NCBI GenBank assembly: GCA_021234155.1
Contig: JAJEKV010000040.1
Coordinates: 13,612,353 to 13,676,352 of the forward strand
From: Isoetes taiwanensis
Taxonomy: Eukaryota > Streptophyta > Lycopodiopsida > Isoetales > Isoetaceae
Reading direction: 5' to 3'
Length of the DNA stretch: 64,000 nt
In this document: in pieces, positions 45,927 through 56,700 of the stretch
Layout of the letters: each line of letters opens with the position of its first letter
Numbering within the stretch: the first letter of the stretch is position 1
Made by a program: the position numbers and the translations under genes
The notes under the pieces: model-generated
Databases searched by the model: none
The model's input: only the letters and a program-made list of their open reading frames with translations
What the model was told of the DNA's origin: nothing

Positions 45927-46250
45927 ATGAACCTATGCGAAAACAAGGAAAATACATGGAAAATATGCAAGAAATATGGAAGAAATATGCTAAGATCGGC
46001 AAAGAATCTGATATATGAACAGGAATCAAGAGTACAATGGCCTGAAGGCAAGCAGGAACACGAGACTGATGCCTAGAAGGCTCAAGACTGACGTTGAACT
46101 GGAATGGTTCGACAAGAAGGAGATGCCTTCTTATATATCTAGGCCAACAGTCAGGATCGCGCCACTCCAATAGATGAGATCATGCCAAGTGTCGTGCATG
46201 CATGTAGGTTCTAGAACCTCCTAGAAACAGCCCCGCATATGAGAAAGACA
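45927..46250 (-). promoter_or_regulatory. LTR-like 5' region of the chromovirus with TATA box
   Basis: Read on the minus strand, this ~320-bp region ends in TTCATGACA just before the leader and gag. It contains a good TATA box (GATATATAAGAAGGC at 46127-46140), which fits a 5' LTR promoter. Candidate LTR starts are TGTTTCTAGG or TGTCTTTCTC near 46225-46250. The sequence after the LTR end (GTTTGAACCAGAATCCC) is not the common tRNA-Met primer site, so priming may differ. No second copy was seen for confirmation. Confidence 0.5.
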
Positions 46251-46267
46251 TGAGAAAATGTCTTTAA

Positions 46268-46345
46268 TAAATATTGGTAGTGCACTTGGCAAAGGTGTAT
46301 AACTAGAAGGTTGTGAGTTCAAACCTTATCTTATGCAACTACTCT
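46268..46345 (+). mobile_element. tRNA-derived SINE (plus strand)
   Basis: An A-box-like TGGTAGTGCACTTGG is followed about 30 bases later by a B-box-like GGTTGTGAGTTCAAACC, the internal RNA polymerase III promoter of plant tRNA-derived SINEs. The rest is short and T-rich. It abuts the LTR-like region of the chromovirus. Exact ends are uncertain. Confidence 0.6.
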
Positions 46346-46424
46346 TTTGCATTCGTGTGATGACCATCTTTTGTACATACGAGTATAATGTTCGTATGAT
46401 ACGAATATCCGTATGGTCGTCACA

Positions 46425-46672
46425 GGTCCTGTAATATCCTTCCAGCGCATCTACCATCGCCCACAAATTGTATGACATTCTCAGGGCCTCCAAATTCAAC
46501 TGCCTCTTTCCGTATTGTAACAAGATCCTCTGCTTTCTTTCCCAAACTTACATCATATGATTTTAAGAAGTAAACCTTGCCAGCAGAATAAACAACAATA
46601 CCTTGCACACACAACTAGAATGACCATCTATCCATCCATCTTCAATGATAGTGGGTCCATACCTCTTCCAAA
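46425..46672 (-). pseudogene. hAT transposase fragment (DUF659 region)
   Basis: Minus strand, two frames. GPTIIEDGWIDGHSS (near 46650-46610) corresponds to the T...DGWTD start of DUF659. GKVYFLKSYDVSLGKKAEDL and EFGGPENVIQFVGDG (46580-46460) match its F-L-K-S-D..K and NV.Q...D pattern. DUF659 is part of plant hAT-type transposases, which cut and paste DNA with 8-bp target duplications. Only this fragment is present; the dimerisation domain is not seen. A MITE with an 8-bp target duplication starts 32 bases further on. Confidence 0.75.
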
Positions 46673-46703
46673 TTTCACGTGCATTTCACAAAAGCTCTTT
46701 GCC

Positions 46704-46931
46704 CCTGGGGGATTCACTTATAAAAAAGGAGATATGTCATCTGCATTCAAGGGGTGGCCAAAAACACCCCTGGTATACTGACTTATAAAAACTAATTTAA
46801 CCCCTAAAGTATATAGTTTACCCCAAATAGTAGTCCCCTAATGTTAAGTATGCCTACGTAAAGTGGTCAGAAAAACTCCCTAGGGTTGAACTCACATGTT
46901 TTATATGCCCAACAAATGTGAATACCCCAGG
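46704..46931. mobile_element. 228-bp hAT-like MITE, copy 1 of the CCYGGGG family
   Basis: Starts CCTGGGGGATTCACTTATA and ends TGTGAATACCCCAGG, giving imperfect ~14-bp terminal inverted repeats. It is flanked by an exact 8-bp duplication, TCTTTGCC, at 46696-46703 and 46932-46939. Its body (AAAACACCCCT, AACCCCTAA, GTTGAACTC) matches, in inverse orientation, the MITE at 52891-53129. No coding capacity. Confidence 0.9.
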
Positions 46932-46939
46932 TCTTTGCC

Positions 46940-48631
46940 AAGCCTCTCCTTCTCTTCCTTGAGGAATGCATCCGCAACCTACTTATGATTAAGCAATCTA
47001 TATGCAGATCCATATGCAATAGTTCTACCAGTGCCTCTTGAAAATATGGACATTCAATAATGCGGAATGGGATATGGCTAGTATAGTAACCATGCGATGT
47101 AGCCAGTATCGTTGAGATATTGAATCACGTTTCCCCCAACCTGCTCTTTCTTGATAGAAGGTTGGCATAAAACCTTCTTTGGCTCTTGACAAGGCCATGC
47201 ACATACGATCTAGCCTGCAATCACTTCTTAATCTCTTCCACTTGACCTTCCTACATGGCCAGGATGGCCAGAATAACCATAATTATTGGCTTGTAACAAC
47301 CTTGGATGTTATCCCTATAAGCCACAATAGGCATACATATCAAACAAGGCTGTTGCCACTAGCATGTCTGATCCACTACCATCGTGGACCACAAAATCAT
47401 TAACTCTATTCTAACTTTAGACTAAATATTTTGAGCCAAGTATTTTTTCTAAAGGGTCTGCTACCATATCACCAGAGAATTCAATTTCTAAAGGTGGTCT
47501 TAGACATATTTTATATGTGCTTTCTTGTTTTGTTGCAAATTAGCATATGTTCAACCAATGAGCCACCTAACAAAAATGGTTCTTTGCAAATTTGAGTTCA
47601 AGTTCAAAATCCCAGGGTGCAAGGGACATCATCAAAAAATAGCTTATTGGTCTCTTGCTTAGTATGGACTATTTCTCAAGGCATTGCTACTTGTTGCCGA
47701 CTGTCCAAGCCACATATAAACATGATCTGGTTATATTCGGCTTGCTACCCAAAATTGAAAATATTACTACTAGATCTTGCACTTCTCTGCACTAAAAGCA
47801 AGAATGTTTAAGTTAATCTTCCCTAAACCTATAATTCACATGCAAGTTTAATATTAGCCTGCATGTTAGAAAACATCCTACAATAAGTCTACCATTTTAC
47901 CTGGCTAAGCATGCATAGAACGCTTATGTTTAGACTATGTTAGAGATATGTGTTCTCCCTACAACTAGGACAATGAAATTTTCATGCCCTTGATTATCAA
48001 GTTTAGAGGAAGCCCACTAAATTTGGTCCTACTGTAGCAACATCATAATGCATCAGATGTACAATTAGTTAAGTTACTTAAGTTACGTTGAGCCCGCAAG
48101 TGGCAAATCTCCAGGTGATGTCAGTGTCTGATCAAATTAATATCCAACTTATCAAAAACTACACCCATTACATTAAAATTTCAGGTATGCTTCTGCCCTT
48201 AAGCTTAGTCATTAACCAGTTCATATCATTCTCGATCACCTTTTCATTCTTTCTTTCTTTCTTTCCTAATACATATACATTTATTACATGTCTAGTTGCA
48301 GAAATAATCCCTTCATACTTTAAAATCCTCAAAGTCTTATTTCCAGACCATTAGGATTCTTATCTGGAGCATGATTAAGGTTAGGATCATCACATCAGAG
48401 CACATGAATTAAAAAGACTCTTTGCGACTCCATTTTCTACTGAACCTAACATTCTTTATTGGCATTAAGCGCGCATTAGATTGATGCTTATCGCCCAAAA
48501 AATCAAAGACAAATGCTAGAAAATGATGCCAATCATAGATATTGTTGCTACATAAAGAATTCTCTTATAGCAAAAAAAAAAAAACTAGCAAAAGGCACAC
48601 CAGAAGGCTTTGACAAAGTTAAACTTGTTAC
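46940..48631. other. Unassigned AT-rich DNA
   Basis: No ORF with recognisable content and no clear repeat apart from a CTTT-rich tract near 48245-48265 and an A run near 48572-48584. The A run is followed by CTAGCAAAAGGCACACCAGA, which resembles the sequence just after the second copy of the large duplication (58620-58640). This suggests the duplication lies inside a larger repeat family. Confidence 0.4.
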
Positions 48632-51600
48632 GTGTCCAGTCAAGCTTTAGCTTTGGTTTCCAAATTAAAGATATTTAGTTTTGTTGTCATTACTAGTTGA
48701 AGGCTAAATTTTATATTTGGTATATTTTTCCTTTGTGTTCCATATGAGGAAGCAATAGTTTGTTGTCTATTGTGATTCCTCCTAATAAAGGCTTCCATGA
48801 AATGTGATGCTAATAAAGGCTTTGTATAGCAGGAGATCAATAATGCCCATCTATTTTGCACCTAAAAGACAATAGAGTAGGCTAAGTTTTTTTTTTTCCT
48901 CACTCATACTAGATGGATCTCAACTTGTCACCTATGGCAGATTATATCCAAGTTGTCCTCTAGATTAGTATATATGACGGCATAGTTGCAATAAATTATA
49001 CGTCAAAATGCTTTGCAGAAGATATAGGACCAAGTTTCAAATAATAGTGCAAATCCGTTATGATAGATTTCACTCAAGGATTATTCTTTCAATTTGAAGA
49101 CTATATTATTGCAATGGATTTTTGTTAGCTTTCTAAAGGGCCATTGGTCATCGTCCTCTAAGAAATTCATTTCTCTCATGCTAAAGTAAACTATCTGCCA
49201 ACTCTTCAGTCTATTGCATCTTCTTGAAAATAGCTCGTTCCTCCTACCAAACAATGAAAATACTGAATAGGAAAGGGCAATTCTCTTTTACTCATATTTT
49301 AAAGATGTGCCTCACTGGCTAGACTTTGTTGCCATATATCAATCCCTTTTCAATGCTCATATGAATGACACAACCTTTAGCTGCAAGGAAGGAGATCCTG
49401 AATTCATCACAAAAACAAATTGCAGCATATTTATTAGAGAATTAGTCAAGCAATAGAAGAATTCTTTCGCATCTTCCATATGAAAGTGGCATTGGACCCC
49501 ATCATCTTTGCTTTCGCATCAGAATTGAGAAAAAACTTTCAAGGCCATGGGATGTCCTAGTTAAGCTAAAATTAACACCATGATCAAACCTCTTTGATAT
49601 CCAAAGGAAATTTAACACATGAAATAAAAAAATAATATATACTAATTCATCAGTATCTCTTCAGCTTCTTATACCGCACTATGAACGCCATTAGCATTAC
49701 TAGAGCAACTTCTCTCTTGAAGAATGATTTTATGGAAAATTGGACCCGAACTAAAAGAAATAACAACCAGTGTGCTTCAAATTCAAACTCTCTCTGCAAG
49801 GGAACAAACTTAGTGAAACCTTATAAAATAAATGCCAATAGAAAAATCTAAGGTGTTTCAACTACGTACATTAAAATGCTCGGCAACTAGCCAAGATTCA
49901 AAAGCAGAAGATTGAAGAGATGTAGCAATTCCACCAAGGATACGACCCAGCATTAATACTTTAAACTGGGGAGAATTTTTGATGAAACAACTCAATATGT
50001 ATATAACGCAATACGTAATTGCTGGCTCCTTTGTGAAACTGCAGCAATTACCATATGCATCAATGTCTGACGGTGTTATGATTAGAGATTATAAGCATTA
50101 AGTTTCTTACTGTTTATCGAAAAGAGATCCAACAATTGTCCCAAACCGCATGGAAGATCCAAAGCCAGCAATAAATAGCCGCCCAATATCTCCCTTACTA
50201 TATCCATAGTGACTATAGAGATAATACACATATGGCCCCTGTAACCAATCTCCAGCTGTAAATTAATCAAGCAAGCATCAAACATTTTCAGGCAGAAGAA
50301 TGTCCAACTTCAACCGGAAAATCTCATCATATTGTATGCAAAACATGGACAACTCCTCTGATTTACCAAACTAGCAAATAGATGTGTAGCTTTAACTATC
50401 CAGGGTATCACAGATCTTCAGAGCAAATACATGTTAATATTTATGGAAAGTGCATAGTTCTAAAGCATCTTTACAGAGGCGGAGCATTGCATGTTTGTTA
50501 TTAGAGAACTGGGAATGTTTTGGAATATTAAATGCACGTATAGCAAATAGATCATACACGAAACAATCAACCATGTGCTTTCAATTAGAGCCATGCAACA
50601 CATTTTCTTGGGATCCCTAATTGGATTATAACATGAGAATTGATGCCATGGCAAAGTCGGGCATAAATCTCGCAAAACCTATTAGTGACATAAGAGATCC
50701 TAAGTTTGCACTTCATAAGCCATTCAAGCTTTTCTTATATGCCTGAATCCTTGCTAAACTAAGTGCCAAGCAATACCCCTGTGCTAAAACAAAATGCCAA
50801 ATCAATGCTCACAGTTTAAGAAGTTAAAGTTAAAGAGTTGTTAGACAAATTGCCAGGCAACTTTAATTTTTTTAGGCATAAAAAGCAAATCTGAGGCATC
50901 TAGAAAAGAAAATTGCGTAAGCTGCAGTGACGGAGTGTGAAACTTTATCAAATGCATATGGATATCCGGAAACAAGGAGCTGTAAGGACATCTATGTGTT
51001 TGATTAGAAGGGACAATTACTTTTGGTTTTAAAACCTAGAGCTTTTGACAATTGGGCAAGGCCACTAGATAAGCTTCCTAGTGGGGATTTTTTTTACTAA
51101 TCTAAATAGGAATTTTATATATCAGCTAACTACCTCGGATGACAATGAAATTGATGCCACGATAATTGTCTATGAATGCCGGGAATCACTGGTTTTTTCG
51201 CTGGTTTTTTTCAAGCTCGGCATTTCCTCCGGCACCAAAAGGTGTTCCTCCCGATTAGTACTTGCATGGATATAGATGCCTCTAATGTTCTAAAGAGTTG
51301 TGTGGTGTTGCTATGCCACCCGGTTCTGCCGTTTTCTTTGAGAGAAGTTCGAATGCCTACAGCTTGATGACGGCCATGGATGATGCATTGAAGCTATTGC
51401 AGGAGGAGCATGGTTCCAAAATGGGCCGGTGTACTTCCGGGCAATCTTTGAGATAGGTTCTCTTGAAAAAAAGACTACGATATTAATTTACTTGAAATAG
51501 GTTTCTAAACACTAATCTGTGGCAACAACCAAATGACAAATATATGCACAAAGCCTTTTAAGCCTTTTAATCAAGGAACGGATTTTAAGCTCCATTAAGC

Positions 51601-52429
51601 TTCAAGAAAGGCAAAGAACAAGTGATCTTTCATCTTTGTTTCAATGATGAAGGGAAATAGAGAAACTAACCTAGAGAAGAATCCATTCTGCCACATCTAA
51701 TGCATGCTTGGAAAGAAGGCCTTTAGGAAAAACGTGGGGATCTCAATTCCTTTAATGTACTGCTTGATATGATATTCTGCCCCATAAGACAACCTCTGCA
51801 CCAAATCGATTATTAAGAGCTAGAGCTAGATGAAAACGTGTAATACTTTTAAGAAAGAATAGCAGATATCAGATGCCTGATAAATGAGAAATGGTAGACC
51901 ATGCTGGCAAAAACAATTTTTCTTGATGTAAGTAAATATCACATAGGCTGCATTAGGTAAATAGTGGCATTCTCCTCAGGTCAACATTAAGTGAAAAGAA
52001 AAAAGAGAGCGTTATATATCTAAGTTTTTAAAATTAGAACAAATCTCATGGGTGCACAACTCTTGCCAAGACTAATTTCGGTATGATCCTCAAGCACCAC
52101 CAAACAATCTATGGTTACTACACATGCTGCAGACAAATGCATTGAACAAAATGCAAGAAAAACCAAAATATAAATCTGTGGTTACTGTATCTGATGATGG
52201 AAAACCGTAGTGCAAAATCCAAAAGAAATGCAGAGGGCAGGAAATAAGAATAAATCAATATGGATGTATCCTTCCACAGCTCCATCTTAGTTGGGTCCAA
52301 TTATCTAAAATCTTGCTCTAAGAACAGAGCTTTGATCATCATCACAGGTCTAATACAAAACGCATCTAATAATGGCTAAGAAATCACCTCTTACAAAATA
52401 GAAAAAGGAAGATTCCCTCGCTGCCGCAT

Positions 52430-53670
52430 GAGTTCGTCCACGAGTTGTTTCTAGATGAAGCTCTGCAGCCTTGCTTCCGCATTTTGAAGCTGTAAAAGCA
52501 GAGGAGAAGAATCCTTTAGGGTTAGCCGGGCATATGCCTAACACCTAAAGGGAAAAAACGCCCAAGGAAAAGGAAACGGAAACCAAAAATTACCTCCTAC
52601 CAAGAGAGAGCTCCAAGTAATGGAGACCAACGTCGGGCACAATCCAAGTGTTCCAACGTAGAAACTCTAGCCTTAGCCTCTTAGATATGTTTTAAATTCC
52701 AAAACACAACCCTTAAGGCTCATGAGGCCTAATCTTTTGATCATTTAGTTTGATGCATTCGTGCAAAGTCCTCTATAGCAGTTTTGGCCTTAGAATAAGA
52801 GAAATGCAAAGCAGAACGTTTGCCTTCTCTGTATCCTATAAATACTTAAAAGCAGGGGGGAAAGGCATATGGTAAATACCTCTATGGCAGCCCGGGGGAT
52901 TCACCTTTGATTAGCGTATAACCCATGAGAGTTCAACGGAGGGGTGTTTTTTGGATCATTTGCGTACGTATACTTAGGGGTTAGGGGTGTTTTTAGGCAC
53001 TGATTTGGAGCAATATCTATACACAGAGGGGTCAAATTGCCTTTTAAAATTGCGTATACAAGGGGGGTTTTTTGCTACCCTCCGAACGCAGATGCCATAC
53101 CCCCTTTATGTATAAGTGCACCCCCCGGGTATGGCAGACCTGGAACGATCTAAATGCTCCAAATATGGAACTCCCATGCAATCGTGATGTAAATCTATGT
53201 TTTTGAGGTTTTGATGTAAATCTAGCACATATAGAGGTCAGAATTTAAAAGAATAAGGTCGAGAGTGTCAAAAATAAAAATAAAAATAGACAAAACTTGC
53301 TAAAGAATCACCTGTTACAGAATGCAGATTTGGCCGCCGTCGAATGAGGTGTATACCGGAGCTGTTGCTGAATGAAGCTTTGCCGCCTTGCTTCTACATT
53401 TGGAGCTGTGAAAACAGGAGGAGACAACTCCTTTCGGACACACATTGCTTCTTCCGGCATGGAGTCCGGAAGCAAAATAAAGGAACAACAAAAAGCAGAG
53501 AAAATACAATCGAGACAAAAAATAGCAAGTTCCAATTGACAGAAAAGATAGCCGAACCAGACAGAGGTGCTTCGATGGCAATGCGATGAACGAAATCTCC
53601 AAAACCTATTTTCCTGGCCTTTTCTAATTTCGCCAGCCATCGATGCGAAACAATCGAGATCCAATGGCAG
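52430..53670 (-). pseudogene. Exon-like pieces in copy 1 of the duplication
   Basis: Two minus-strand pieces look like related exons. At 52503-52430, after a TTTTACAG acceptor, the sequence reads NAEARLQSFI before a stop. At 53417-53310, after a TTTCACAG acceptor, it reads PNVEARRQSFIQQQLRYTP and ends CAG then GTGATT, a donor. The upstream part of the second (53664-53420) carries a hydrophobic stretch (FCLDCIFSAFCCSFILL) then PEEAMCVRKELSPPVF. I do not recognise the protein. A captured host gene fragment with a duplicated exon is the simplest reading. Confidence 0.35.
52891..53129. mobile_element. 239-bp hAT-like MITE, copy 2 of the CCYGGGG family
   Basis: Starts CCCGGGGGATTCACC and ends GTGCACCCCCCGGG, giving ~14-bp terminal inverted repeats. 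It is flanked by an exact 8-bp duplication, TATGGCAG, at 52883-52890 and 53130-53137. The corresponding place in the second copy of the big duplication (57964-57971) has a single TATGGCAG and no insert. The element therefore inserted after the duplication, or excised cleanly from copy 2. Related to the MITE at 46704-46931. Confidence 0.95.
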
Positions 53671-53753
53671 AAAGATAGACCACGTCGGATTTTGATGAGG
53701 TGGAAATTACACGTGGATAGGCTAGAATTTGAGGAAAGGCTGTAGGCCCGGTA

Positions 53754-56700
53754 GTGTCCAGTCAAGCTTTAGCTTTGGTTTCCAAATTAAAGATATTTAG
53801 TTTTGTTGTCATTACTAGTTGAAGGCTAAATTTTATATTTGGTATATTTTTCCTTTGTGTTCCATATGAGGAAGCAATAGTTTGTTGTCTATTGTGATTC
53901 CTTCTAATAAAGGCTTCCATGAAATGTGATGCTAATAAAGGCTTTGTATAGCAGGAGATCAATAATGCCCATCTATTTTGCACCTAAAAGACAATAGAGT
54001 AGGCTAAGTTTTTTTTTTTTTCCTCACTCATACTAGATGGATCTCAACTTGTCACCTATGGCAGATTAGTATATATGACGGCATAGTTGCAATAAATTAT
54101 ACGTCAAAATGCTTTGCAGAAGATATAGGACCAAGTTTCAAATAATAGTGCAAATCCGTTATGATAGATTTCACTCAAGGATTATTCTTTCAATTTGAAG
54201 ACTATATTATTGCAATGGATTTTTGTTAGCTTTCTAAAGGGCCATTGGTCATCGTCCTCTAAGAAATTCATTTCTCTCATGCTAAAGTAAACTATCTGCC
54301 AACTCTTCAGTCTATTGCATCTTCTTGAAAATAGCTCGTTCCTCCTACCAAACAATGAAAATACTGAATAGGAAAGGGCAATTCTCTTTTACTCATATTT
54401 TAAAGATGTGCCTCACTGGCTAGACTTTGTTGCCATATATCAATCCCTTTTCAATGCTCATATGAATGACACAACCTTTAGCTGCAAGGAAGGAGATCCT
54501 GAATTCATCACAAAAACAAATTGCATATTTATTAGAGAATAAGTCAAGCAATAGAAGAATTCTTTTCGCATCTTCCATATGAAAGTGGCATTGGACCCCA
54601 TCATCTTTGCTTCGATCAGAATTGAGAAAAAACTTTCAAGGCCATGGGATGTCCTAGTTAAGCTAAAATTAACACCATGATCAAACCTCTTTGATATCCA
54701 AAGGAAATTTAACACATGAAATAAAAAAATAATATATACTAATTCATCAGTATCTCTTCAGCTTCTTATACCGCACTATGAACGCCATTAGCATTACTAG
54801 AGCAACTTCTCTCTTGAAGAATGATTTTATGGAAAATTGGACCCGAACTAAAAGAAATAACAACCAGTGTGCTTCAAATTCAAACTCTCTCTGCAAGGGA
54901 ACAAACTTAGTGAAACCTTATAAAATAAATGCCAATAGAAAAATCTAAGGTGTTTCAACTACGTACATTAAAATGCTCGGCAACTAGCCAAGATTCAAAA
55001 GCAGAAGATTGAAGAGATGTAGCAATTCCACCAAGGATACGACCCAGCATTAATACTTTAAACTGGGGAGAATTTTTGATGAAACAACTCAATATGTATA
55101 TAACGCAATACGTAATTGCTGGCTCCTTTGTGAAACTGCAGCAATTACCATATGCATCAATGTCTGACGGTGTTATGATTAGAGATTATAAGCATTAAGT
55201 TTCTTACTGTTTATCGAAAAGAGATCCAACAATTGTCCCAAACCGCATGGAAGATCCAAAGCCAGCAATAAATAGCCGCCCAATATCTCCCTTACTATAT
55301 CCATAGTGACTATAGAGATAATACACATATGGCCCCTGTAACCAATCTCCAGCTGTAAATTAATCAAGCAAGCATCAAACATTTTCAGGCAGAAGAATGT
55401 CCAACTTCAACCGGAAAATCTCATCATATTGTATGCAAAACATGGACAACTCCTCTGATTTACCAAACTAGCAAATAGATGTGCAGCTTTAACTATCCAG
55501 GGTATCACAGATCTTCAGAGCAAATACATGTTAATATTTATGGAAAGTGCATAGTTCTAAAGCATCTTTACAGAGGCGGAGCATTGCATGTTTGTTATTA
55601 GAGAACTGGGAATGTTTTGGAATATTAAATGCACGTATAGCAAATAGATCATACACGAAACAATCAACCATGTGCTTTCAATTAGAGCCATGCAACACAT
55701 TTTCTTGGGATCCCTAATTGGATTATAACATGAGAATTGATGCCATGGCAAAGTCAGGCATAAATCTACTGCAAAACCTATTAGTGACATAAGAGATCCT
55801 AAGTTTGCACTTCATAAGCCATTCAAGCTTTTCTTATATGCCTGAATCCTTGCTAAACTAAGTGCCAAGCAATACCCCTGTGCTAAAACAAAATGCCAAA
55901 TCAATGCTCACAGTTTAAGAAGTTAAAGTTAAAGAGTTGTTAGACAAATTGCCAGGCAACTTTAATTTTTTTAGGCATAAAAAGCAAATCTACAGGCATC
56001 TAGAAAAGAAAATTGCAGAACTGCAGTACGGAGCTGTGAAACTTTATCAAATGCATATGGATATCTGGAAACAAGGAGCTCTGTAAGGACATCTATGTGT
56101 TTGATTAGAAGGGACAATTACTTTTGGTTTTAAAAACCTAGAGCTTTTGACAATTCAGGCAAGGCCACTAGATAAGCTTCCTAGTGGGGATTTTTTTACT
56201 AATCTAAATAGGAATTTTATATATCAGCTAACTACCTCGGATGACAATGAAATTGATGCCCTGATAATTGTCTATGAATGCCAGGAATCACCTGCTGGGT
56301 TTTTTCAAGCTTTCTGGCATTTCCTCCAGCACCAAAAGGTGTTCCTCTGATTAGTACTTGCATGGATATAGATGCCTCTAATGTTCTAAAGAGTTGCAGG
56401 TGGTGTTGCTATGCCACCAGTTCCTGCCGTTTTGCTGAGAGAAGTTCGAATGCCTACAGTTGATGACGGCCATGGATGATGCATTGAAGCTATTGCAGAG
56501 GAGCATGGTTCCAAAATGGACGGTGTACTTCCAGGCAATGCTGAGATAGGTTCTACTGAAAAAGACTACGATATTAATTTACTTGAAATAGGTTTCTAAA
56601 CACTAATCTGTGGCAACAACCAAATGACAAAGCCTTTTAAGCCTTTTAATCAAGGAACGGATTTTAAGCTCCATTAAGCTTCAAGAAAGGCAAAGAACAA

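Larger units (their letters stand above)
41356..46250 (-). mobile_element. Ty3/gypsy chromovirus, 3'-truncated and defective
   Basis: On the minus strand the order is LTR-like leader (46250-45927), gag, protease, a Pro/Ala-rich linker, RT, RNase H, integrase and the beginning of a chromodomain (EIDDHEGFEV near 41385), after which homology stops. The second LTR was not found, so the copy is truncated. Sequence signatures favour the Tcn1/sushi-like chromovirus branch: PYDCPIDL and IYGLSPAEL before the RT, LDCGAN in the protease, and a gag of the LPEKLDGTW..LRGFLNQ type. It carries in-frame stops, a deletion in RT, a catalytic substitution in integrase and a MITE insertion, so it is inactive. 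Confidence 0.85.
48632..53753. repeat. Large tandem duplication, copy 1 (5.1 kb)
   Basis: Starts GTGTCCAGTCAAGC and ends GGCTGTAGGCCCGGTAG, where copy 2 begins directly. It is near-identical to 53754-58587. Differences are a MITE present only here (52891-53129), a 23-bp segment near 48947-48969 present only here, and scattered small changes clustered at CG, CAG and CTG positions. The unit is AT-rich and mostly non-coding, apart from exon-like pieces near its right end. I do not recognise the repeat family; terminal inverted repeats are not evident. Confidence 0.9.

Noticed and set aside
48640-48861. Repeated 73-codon frame at 48640 and 53762 as a conserved small gene
   Set aside because: It is present twice only because the whole 5.1-kb unit is duplicated; no motif, start context or family supports it.
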